Positions 7,523-12,783 of a DNA stretch of 12,783 bases are shown in pieces; the stretch's first letter is position 1, and each line of letters starts with the position of its first letter. The translations under genes and the position numbers were made by a program. The notes beneath the pieces were generated by a model. It searched no databases and was not told where the DNA came from. It worked only from the letters and a program-made list of their open reading frames with translations. Where the stretch lies: assembly GCA_903880655.1 (NCBI GenBank), contig CAIRQE010000032.1, positions 1-12,783 on the forward strand. The letters run 5' to 3'. This stretch comes from an uncultured bacterium. Lineage in GTDB: Bacteria; Patescibacteriota; Saccharimonadia; Saccharimonadales; CAIOMD01.

Positions 7523-9246
7523 AAAAAATAAAAGTTAAGGTATTGCTTTGCTTAATCGTCTCGGTTTTTTCAGTTTTAAACTTAGCTTTAATGGAAACTC
7601 ATTCAGTAAGGGCTGATAACTATAATTTGATAGATAATTACGTATTTGATAACACAAGCAGCATGTCCACCAATCAAATACAATCTTTCCTCAATCAATT
7701 TCCTAATAGCTGTTTGAGTAACTATAGGGCTCCCGACCCTATTTCATGGTCATCATATGGTACGCTTGTATCCGCGGCACAAGTTATAAAAGATTCTTCC
7801 ACACTATGGCAAATCAACCCACAAGTCTTATTAACTACCCTTCAAAAGGAAGAACAGTTAGTTGACGGAAGTCAAGGTTGCTCAAACTGGAAACTTTGGT
7901 CTTCGATGGGCTATAATTGTCCCGGAAGTGCGACCTATCCATATGGATATTTAGACATTATTAACTCTGCGACATACTCAGGGGGAGTACCTCCAGATTT
8001 AGCGGGAGGCGTGAGTCAAACTTGTGTTGCTCAAGCAAAAAACATTGGTTTTTCTGCTCAGGTAAGCCATGGGGCATGGCAACTTTCTTTCGCTAGACAT
8101 AGGTCGGAAGGTGATGGAAATATCAACTGGGATGGAGATAATACGGTAATCTATTTTGGGTTCATGACTGCGGGAACTCGCCCCAGGGTTCAGGGTGGAA
8201 CCCCCTCTACATATAGTGGCATAATTACTTTAAGTGACAACAGCGTTGTAACACTTGCTAACGGTGCAACAGCTTCACTTTATAGCTATACGCCCTACCT
8301 ACAGAGCTTTGATCAAATTTTTCAAAACTTTTTTGGCATAGATTCAATCTATAGCTATATCTATAACGGCATAGACTATTCTGCTGTCTTTGATGCTTCA
8401 TTCTATTTCACCAACAACACAGACGTCGCCACAGCCTGTAATAATGACCGAGCTTGTGGTTTTAATCATTTCATTGCATATGGCATGAAGGAAGGTAGAC
8501 AGGCTGCCGCAAACTTCAACGTACAAACGTATCGTCAGAACTATCAGGATTTACGATGGATATACGGAACGAACTTGGTGCCGTACTATATGCATTACAT
8601 AAACTATGGGCAGCGTGAAGGTCGCGTGGCCACCGGTACACCCACCTTCAACCCCGTAACGTCATACAACGGCATTGATTACACGAGCATCTATAGTTAC
8701 TCTACGTATATGTCGACATATTCTGATCTTCAGAATGTTTTTGGCAGCAAGAATGATGATACGGGCGCACTTCTGCATTTCATAAATAGCGGGATGAATG
8801 AGGGACGCGTAGCCAACCCTAACTTTAATGTCAGCTATTACCGCGACAGATACCCTGATTTGCGCGCCGTTTTTGGTAGCAACCTCAAAGCATACTATAT
8901 GCACTATTTGGTAAATGGTCAGCGTGAAGGTCGCGTTGCTAACACAGATGCTTTTGTCGGCACTAGCGTACGGGATGGAGTTGATTATGCAGCTGTGTAC
9001 AATTTTAATACTTATACATCAACATACAGCGATATTAAGAATGCATTTGGATCCGACGATAATGCTGCTTTGCAACATTTTGTCACATTTGGCATGAGGG
9101 AAGGTAGACAAGCCAGTACAACCTTTAATGTATTTATTTACAAAAATAGATATGCAGATCTACAGAAAGCATTTGGCAATAACCTACCCGCTTATTATAT
9201 GCACTATATTACTAACGGCCAAAGAGAAGGCCGTGTAGCAGTATAG
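7519..9246 (+). CDS. Secreted modular protein: lysozyme-like-motif N-domain plus three EGR repeats
   Basis: The 575-residue protein starts with a clear signal peptide (MKKIKVKVLLCLIVSVFSVL) and a likely cleavage after Ala32 (SVRA/DN). Residues ~33-270 contain SSMSTNQIQSFLNQFPNSC, then INPQVLLTTLQKEEQLV with Glu111, MGYNCPG and a later SLYSYTPY. From memory this matches a domain of secreted actinobacterial and Saccharibacteria proteins. The helix with 'LQKE' is reminiscent of lysozyme/transglycosylase folds, but catalysis is unproven. From residue 282 to the end come three ~100-residue repeats, each with two half-units ending in GMxEGRxA and GQREGRVA and containing FNVxxYRxxYxDLR and YYMHY. 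Such repeats are familiar from Clostridia/Lachnospiraceae surface enzymes, where a binding role is assumed. No sortase motif or C-terminal membrane helix is present, so attachment would rest on the repeats. It is coupled by a 4-bp overlap to the anchored protein upstream. Confidence 0.85.
   Translation: MKKIKVKVLLCLIVSVFSVLNLALMETHSVRADNYNLIDNYVFDNTSSMSTNQIQSFLNQFPNSCLSNYRAPDPISWSSYGTLVSAAQVIKDSSTLWQINPQVLLTTLQKEEQLVDGSQGCSNWKLWSSMGYNCPGSATYPYGYLDIINSATYSGGVPPDLAGGVSQTCVAQAKNIGFSAQVSHGAWQLSFARHRSEGDGNINWDGDNTVIYFGFMTAGTRPRVQGGTPSTYSGIITLSDNSVVTLANGATASLYSYTPYLQSFDQIFQNFFGIDSIYSYIYNGIDYSAVFDASFYFTNNTDVATACNNDRACGFNHFIAYGMKEGRQAAANFNVQTYRQNYQDLRWIYGTNLVPYYMHYINYGQREGRVATGTPTFNPVTSYNGIDYTSIYSYSTYMSTYSDLQNVFGSKNDDTGALLHFINSGMNEGRVANPNFNVSYYRDRYPDLRAVFGSNLKAYYMHYLVNGQREGRVANTDAFVGTSVRDGVDYAAVYNFNTYTSTYSDIKNAFGSDDNAALQHFVTFGMREGRQASTTFNVFIYKNRYADLQKAFGNNLPAYYMHYITNGQREGRVAV
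8362..8664 (+). repeat. EGR tandem repeat 1 (residues 282-382)
   Basis: The unit begins YNGIDYSAVFDASFYF, with half-unit ends GMKEGRQA and GQREGRVA. It is the most divergent copy: its first half has an ACNNDRACGFNHF insertion-like segment with two cysteines where repeats 2 and 3 have a VFGS-type stretch. A ~14-residue tail rich in Thr and Pro links it to repeat 2. Confidence 0.85.
8665..8970 (+). repeat. EGR tandem repeat 2 (residues 383-484)
   Basis: The unit begins YNGIDYTSIYSYSTYM, with half-unit ends GMNEGRVA and GQREGRVA and the central FNVSYYRDRYPDLRAVFG. It shares a nearly identical stretch of DNA with repeat 1 around the second half-unit end (cagcgtgaaggtcgcgt in both), so duplication is recent enough to be visible in the bases. 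Confidence 0.85.
8971..9243 (+). repeat. EGR tandem repeat 3 (residues 485-575)
   Basis: The unit begins RDGVDYAAVYNFNTYT, with half-unit ends GMREGRQA and GQREGRVA and the central FNVFIYKNRYADLQKAFG. It lacks the linker tail of the other two, and the protein stops one residue after the repeat. Confidence 0.85.
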
Positions 9247-9254
9247 TAAAATTA

Positions 9255-9277
9255 AACTATGAAGTTTTGCCATAGTT
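9255..9277 (+). terminator. Weak hairpin just after the repeat-protein gene
   Basis: AACTATG (9255-9261) and CATAGTT (9271-9277) can form a 7-bp stem with a 9-base loop beginning nine bases after the stop codon. It is AT-rich and followed only by GTTTC, so it would be a poor intrinsic terminator. It also coincides with the start of the glycosyltransferase relic and may be chance. Confidence 0.25.
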
Positions 9278-9420
9278 GTTTCGGCTTACAATGAAGAACG
9301 CGTTATAGTCAATGACGTCGATGCCATTAAGTAAGCATTTCGCGGTACAAAATATTTTTTGCCAGGTAGTTGTCGTAAATGATCGATCCATAGACAACAT
9401 ATCCTGAATAATTCTACTCC
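9259..9420 (+). pseudogene. Decayed N-terminus of a family-2 glycosyltransferase
   Basis: The 325-bp gap before the WsaF-like gene has no intact gene, but translation across frames gives a glycosyltransferase start. If one T of the TTTT at 9265-9268 is ignored, ATG-9259 reads MKFAIVVSAYNEERVIVNDV DAIK and then stops at TAA. The same frame continues AFRGTKYF. A further frame change near the T-run at about 9355 gives QVVVVNDRSIDNIS before a TGA. 'VVSAYNEE' and 'VVNDRSIDN' are the first strand and the nucleotide-binding DxS-type loop of GT2 enzymes, in the right order and about the right distance apart. So at least two frameshifts and one or two nonsense changes are present. Beyond 9420 I see no recognisable continuation, so the rest of the gene is deleted or too eroded. 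Confidence 0.7.
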
Positions 9421-9571
9421 GCGACAACAATCAATCAAACCCTTAAATAATAAACATGAGCACTTCAAATTTACAAAGCTTTAATACAGGAACAAACATA
9501 AGCTAGTGCTCTCCAATACCATCAAATGATGTTTGTCTAGCACAGTGTTATGATGTACAATTAACAGATTG
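9421..9571. other. Non-coding remainder with an inverted repeat and a promoter-like element
   Basis: No coding potential is recognisable here. ACAAACAT (9492-9499) and ATGTTTGT (9529-9536) are perfectly complementary 8-base arms with a 29-base loop. Within the loop GTGCT (9506-9510) is complementary to AGCAC (9539-9543). Downstream, TGTTATGAT (9546-9554) fits an extended -10, TGnTATAAT, at all but one position and is 17 bases from the WsaF-like ATG. It probably drives the last three genes. No -35 and no Shine-Dalgarno are evident. Confidence 0.4.
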
Positions 9572-10831
9572 ATGTCACACAAAAAAATCGGTGTAAAATT
9601 GAAAGTTGGCCTAAAGGTTCTGAGAAATGATGGGTTAGTCGGTTTCGCACTTACTGTATTAAGATTTACCGAGAAGAAACTAGCTAAGTTCTCAAATAAG
9701 AAGCATGTTAACACCAAACACCTAATTTATACCAAGGTTAAATACCAAGATGCACTTCAAGCCGACTACACTTTAAAGAAAAAGTCGTGGCCTGGAACTA
9801 AAAAAGACAAGCTTACATTCAACTGGCTCATGCCGCCGCCCGGAAAAGGGAGCGGTGGCCATTTAAATATATTTCGCTTTATTAAATACCTAGAGGAAGC
9901 TGGTCACAATAATCGAATCTATATATATACGCAGCACGCTCCTGGAAAAATTAGCGACATCAAAGTATTGATGGGTGATTCCTACCCAAAACTCAATGCT
10001 GAAATGGAATGGATTGATAGTGGCGACGAGATGGAGCCGGCTGATGGGATACTGGCAACAAGCTGGGAAACAGCATATGCCTCATTTAATGCAAGGATAG
10101 AGGGCAAAAGATTCTATTTTGTCCAGGACTATGAACCATACTTTTATGCTACTGGCAGCCTATCCACTCTAGCCGAAAACACTTATAGATTCGGTTTCTA
10201 CGGTGTTACAGCCGGCAACTGGCTGGCAACTAAGCTGAAGCGAGATTACGGCATGGAAACCGATCACTTTGATTTTGGTTCCGACAAAGACGTGTATAGC
10301 TTTAAGAACGCGAAAAAAAGAAAAGAAATATTCTTTTATGCCCGCCCCTATACAGAACGACGTGGCTTCGAAATCGGTATTATGGCACTCGATCTCTTCC
10401 ATAAAAAGCACCCAGACTATACGATTAATCTCGCAGGCTGGGATGTTTCAGCATATGACATACCATTCCCCTACCATAATCTAAAAACTTTGGAACTTGG
10501 CCAATTAAATGAACTATATAATCGTTGTGTGGCGGGTCTAGTAATGTCGTTTACCAACATGTCCCTATTGCCACTTGAATTGATAGGAAGTGGCACAATA
10601 CCGGTAGTTAATGATGGCGAAAACAATACTTTAGTATCAAATAACCCGTACATTGTTTACTCTGCAGCTAATCCTGTCGCACTAGCTAGTGCACTTTCCA
10701 GGGTGGTTAGTCGCAAAAACAGTGCTGAGTATGCCAGAAAAGCTTCAGAAAGCCTTGAAACGGATAGCTGGAATGAATCTGGCAAAAAATTTGTGAGTAT
10801 AATAGAACGTGAAACGAGAAAGCATGACTAA
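9572..10831 (+). CDS. WsaF-like rhamnosyltransferase
   Basis: The protein is 419 residues from ATG-9572; a TTG immediately before it is the only nearby alternative. It has GT-B features in the arrangement of the WsaF family, of which the Geobacillus S-layer glycan rhamnosyltransferase is the reference. A ~80-residue N-terminal extension precedes FNWLMPPPGKGSGGHLNIFR (the 'GGH' loop at ~96-98). Then come GILATSWETAYA, the distinctive FVQDYEPYFYATG at ~183-195, and FGFYGVTAGNWLATKL. The C-terminal domain has IFFYARPYTERRGFEIGI, INLAGWD and LVMSFTNMSLLPLELIGSGT, the last corresponding to the donor-binding E-x-E region. From the family I infer transfer of L-rhamnose from dTDP-rhamnose, which the rml genes upstream would supply. 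It overlaps the epimerase gene by 8 bp. No lesion is visible. Confidence 0.87.
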   Translation: MSHKKIGVKLKVGLKVLRNDGLVGFALTVLRFTEKKLAKFSNKKHVNTKHLIYTKVKYQDALQADYTLKKKSWPGTKKDKLTFNWLMPPPGKGSGGHLNIFRFIKYLEEAGHNNRIYIYTQHAPGKISDIKVLMGDSYPKLNAEMEWIDSGDEMEPADGILATSWETAYASFNARIEGKRFYFVQDYEPYFYATGSLSTLAENTYRFGFYGVTAGNWLATKLKRDYGMETDHFDFGSDKDVYSFKNAKKRKEIFFYARPYTERRGFEIGIMALDLFHKKHPDYTINLAGWDVSAYDIPFPYHNLKTLELGQLNELYNRCVAGLVMSFTNMSLLPLELIGSGTIPVVNDGENNTLVSNNPYIVYSAANPVALASALSRVVSRKNSAEYARKASESLETDSWNESGKKFVSIIERETRKHD

Positions 10832-11765
10832 AATTGTTGTTTTTGGTGCAAATGGATTTATTGGGCAGCACTTGGTAAAAAAGCTTGCTGAGTCACTCGA
10901 AAATTCAATAGTTGCATTTGATAGGTTCTCAAATCATCAGGTTGGACTGGATCATCCTTTCCATAACTATCCGAATGTAGAGATCGTTGCTGGTAATTTC
11001 TTTAACCGCGAAGAAGTATCAGCAGTACTGACTGGGATTGATTATGTATTTCATTTGGTTTCAGCCACTAATCCTGCAACCTCAAATAAGGACCCCTTTA
11101 TCGACATCGACACCAATATTAGGAGCAGCGTTGAGCTGTTCCAGCTATGTTCAGAAAAAGGAGTCAAAAAAGTTATCTTTCCGTCTTCGGGAGGCACCGT
11201 ATACGGTGATATCGACTGCGAAACAATTAACGAAATGTCAGTACCGGCTCCAAGATCACCATACGGCATAGGTAAGCTGACCATTGAGAGCTATCTTAGA
11301 TATTTTAAATTTAGTGCGGGACTAGATTATATTGTGTATAGAATTGCGAACCCTTATGGGCCAGGTCAGAATATACATGGTAAACAGGGAGTTATTCCTA
11401 TCTTTATGAACAAGTTTGCCCGGAAAGAACCTTTAACCATATTCGGCGATGGAAGCATGATCCGAGATTATATTTATATCGATGATTTAATTGAAATGAT
11501 GGCAGGTTCTTTCGATAAGAACAATAAATTCTCAACCTACAACCTAGGCAGCGGCATAGGTACAAGTGTGAATCAGATTGTAAAATCAATTGAAAAATGC
11601 ACAAATCACGTACCCAAAAAGACATACCTAAACACACCTCTCACTTTTGTTCATAAGAGTGTACTAGATAACCACCGCTTTATTAAAGAATTTAATATTC
11701 ACCCGAAAACAAAGCTGGAAGAGGGCGTCGCCAAGACGTGGGATTATGTCAAAAGTATCACATAA
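10824..11765 (+). CDS. NAD-dependent nucleotide-sugar epimerase/dehydratase (GalE-like)
   Basis: The 313-residue protein is an extended short-chain dehydrogenase/reductase. The cofactor loop GANGFIG is at about residues 8-14. VFHLVSATNPATSNKDP marks strand 4. Catalytic residues appear as PSSGGTVYG (Ser near 121-122) and SPYGIGK (Tyr147, Lys151). NPYGPGQNIHGKQGVIPIF and IFGDGSMIRDYIYIDDL are the substrate-domain motifs of UDP-glucose 4-epimerase-type enzymes. It could interconvert UDP-Glc/UDP-Gal or UDP-GlcNAc/UDP-GalNAc, or make another sugar; the sequence does not decide. I prefer ATG-10824 over the upstream GTG-10809 because the Rossmann strand then starts directly (MTKIVVFGANGF). It overlaps the WsaF-like gene by 8 bp and the following glycosyltransferase by 20 bp, so the three are surely one transcript. 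Confidence 0.9.
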   Translation: MTKIVVFGANGFIGQHLVKKLAESLENSIVAFDRFSNHQVGLDHPFHNYPNVEIVAGNFFNREEVSAVLTGIDYVFHLVSATNPATSNKDPFIDIDTNIRSSVELFQLCSEKGVKKVIFPSSGGTVYGDIDCETINEMSVPAPRSPYGIGKLTIESYLRYFKFSAGLDYIVYRIANPYGPGQNIHGKQGVIPIFMNKFARKEPLTIFGDGSMIRDYIYIDDLIEMMAGSFDKNNKFSTYNLGSGIGTSVNQIVKSIEKCTNHVPKKTYLNTPLTFVHKSVLDNHRFIKEFNIHPKTKLEEGVAKTWDYVKSIT

Positions 11766-12732
11766 ATATATCTCAGTTTTTATACCAGTTTTTAACGGTG
11801 CTAATTATTTGCGCGAGTGTATAAATATGATTCTCGCTCAGCAGCTCCCAGATGGTTATGAACTAGAGCTACTGATTACTGATTCAGGCTCTAGGGATGG
11901 AAGCATCGAGATTTTGAAAAGCTATGGAGATAAGATTAAGTTGAATACTATCATGAACAGCGAGTACAGTCATGGGGCCACCAGAGGCAAAGCTGCACAC
12001 ATGGCAAAGGGTGAGTTTATGCTCTACTTAAGTCAAGATGCATCGCCAGCAAACGATCGATGGATAATCAACATGCTAGAACCTTTTTTTATTAGCCCTA
12101 AGGTAGGTTGTGTGTTTGGTCGTCAGATACCTCGTCCTAATGCAGCAGCAACAATTAAGCGAGAGGTTGCAAGTGTATTCGGTGGGCTCGGCGCTTCAGA
12201 TTCTTTAGTTATCCATCGTTCCAAATCACTAGTTGACGGGATTGCAACAAACCCCATTAATACTTTTTTTTCGGACGTTAATTCAGCTGTTCGACGTGAT
12301 CTATTGGTGGGTGAAGTCCCTTTTAGAAACGTCAATTACGCAGAGGATCAAGCACTGGCTAAAGACATGCAGAAACACGGGTACCTAAAAGCTTACACAC
12401 CACTCGGCATAGTATGGCATTCAAACGAATATACAATCCGTGAATATTATAGGAGAAAATTTGATGAATATGTCGGCTTACAGGAAAGTACTCTTCTACA
12501 GTCGAGCCCCTCAATACGATCGTTAGTATTAGGGTGGGTTCGTCCTACGCGTGCCGACTATGCGTTCATTAGACACGACCGTGAGTATAGTAAAAAATCA
12601 AAACTACTTTGGTACGCAAGGTCCCCTTTTTACAATATTGCCGCGCAGCGTGGCAAGTATGATGCCTTCAAACACTACAAGAACCACTCAAAACGTCAAA
12701 AAATCTCCCTCGAATCGCAAAGACGCAACTAG
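11746..12732 (+). CDS. Family-2 glycosyltransferase, rhamnosyltransferase type
   Basis: The 328-residue GT-A enzyme starts with ISVFIPVFNGANYLRECI and LLITDSGSRDGS (the nucleotide-binding Asp-x-Ser loop at ~46-51). EYSHGATRGKAAHMAKGEF (~73-91) and LSQDASPANDRW, with the metal-site acidic residue in QDA at 97-99, follow. SDVNSAVRRD and YAEDQALAKDM hold the base-like Glu-Asp at ~200-201. The 'SHGATRG..A...GE' block is what I associate with rhamnosyltransferases of the WbbL/RfbF kind, in agreement with the dTDP-rhamnose pathway here. There is no C-terminal membrane helix, so it acts at the cytoplasmic membrane face. The ATG lies 20 bp inside the epimerase gene with a GTGGGA-like ribosome site. 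The protein is complete, ending in a basic tail. Confidence 0.9.
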   Translation: MSKVSHKYISVFIPVFNGANYLRECINMILAQQLPDGYELELLITDSGSRDGSIEILKSYGDKIKLNTIMNSEYSHGATRGKAAHMAKGEFMLYLSQDASPANDRWIINMLEPFFISPKVGCVFGRQIPRPNAAATIKREVASVFGGLGASDSLVIHRSKSLVDGIATNPINTFFSDVNSAVRRDLLVGEVPFRNVNYAEDQALAKDMQKHGYLKAYTPLGIVWHSNEYTIREYYRRKFDEYVGLQESTLLQSSPSIRSLVLGWVRPTRADYAFIRHDREYSKKSKLLWYARSPFYNIAAQRGKYDAFKHYKNHSKRQKISLESQRRN

Positions 12733-12783
12733 TTGTCTTGAGTATTATGTCTTTTAATTTTACTGGGGTGCACGTTAGACCAC

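Noticed and set aside
8662..8904. Minus-strand open frame antisense to the EGR repeats
   Set aside because: It exists because the repeat codons rarely give stops on the other strand; no start signal or family motif is seen.
8589..9240. Regularly spaced DNA similarity resembling a repeat array such as CRISPR
   Set aside because: The spacing is ~300 bp, the similarity follows codons of the EGR protein repeats and the spaces between are coding, so it is a protein repeat.
9259..9294. Short frame from ATG-9259 read without frame correction
   Set aside because: It ends after eleven codons and has no motif; the sense appears only when the T-run is corrected, so it belongs to the pseudogene.
9481..9717. 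Minus-strand frame spanning the gap and the start of the WsaF-like gene
   Set aside because: It overlaps a well-supported gene, has no recognisable domain and its composition looks like reverse-complemented coding sequence.
12733..12783. Possible start of another gene (ATG at 12747 or GTG near 12768)
   Set aside because: Too few codons remain before the right edge and neither start has a convincing ribosome site.

Overview
The window is a surface-polysaccharide locus of a small-genome bacterium. Translation works with the standard code (TGA, TAA and TAG all act as stops). Genes are tightly packed, with 4-20 bp overlaps, GTG and TTG starts and few strong Shine-Dalgarno sites. Base composition is moderately AT-rich. 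A fused RmlC-RmlD enzyme and a secreted protein whose N-terminal domain resembles a family I recall from Actinobacteria and Candidatus Saccharibacteria (TM7) make a Saccharibacteria/Patescibacteria member my best guess. This is inference from memory of families, not a database result.

Layout. (1) Positions 1-1107, minus strand: the N-terminal part of a multi-pass membrane protein (O-antigen ligase/polymerase-like, running off the left edge) preceded by a SAM-dependent methyltransferase. (2) Positions 1130-3650, plus strand: a WbaP-type polyprenyl-phosphate sugar-1-phosphate transferase, which starts the lipid-linked glycan, then a WbaZ-like GT4 glycosyltransferase. (3) Positions 3714-6962: dTDP-L-rhamnose synthesis as rmlB, rmlCD (fusion) and rmlA. 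(4) Positions 6986-9246: a two-gene secreted/surface cassette, made of a membrane-anchored protein with a probable Ig-like domain and a 575-residue secreted protein with three ~100-residue 'EGR' repeats. (5) Positions 9247-9571: no intact gene, but the decayed N-terminus of a family-2 glycosyltransferase and some inverted repeats. (6) Positions 9572-12732: a WsaF-like rhamnosyltransferase, an NAD-dependent sugar epimerase/dehydratase and a family-2 glycosyltransferase of rhamnosyltransferase type, all overlapping. The last 51 bases hold nothing I can support.

How it fits together. The Rml enzymes turn glucose-1-phosphate into dTDP-L-rhamnose. The WbaP-like enzyme loads the first sugar onto the lipid carrier, and the GT4, WsaF-like and GT2 enzymes extend a probably rhamnose-rich chain. 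The epimerase may supply a second nucleotide sugar, and the methyltransferase may modify the glycan. The truncated membrane protein may polymerise or ligate it. No flippase or ABC exporter is visible, so export is probably encoded outside the window. The secreted two-gene cassette inside the locus is the least ordinary part: its larger protein joins an actinobacterial-type N-terminal domain to repeats resembling those of Firmicutes cell-surface proteins.
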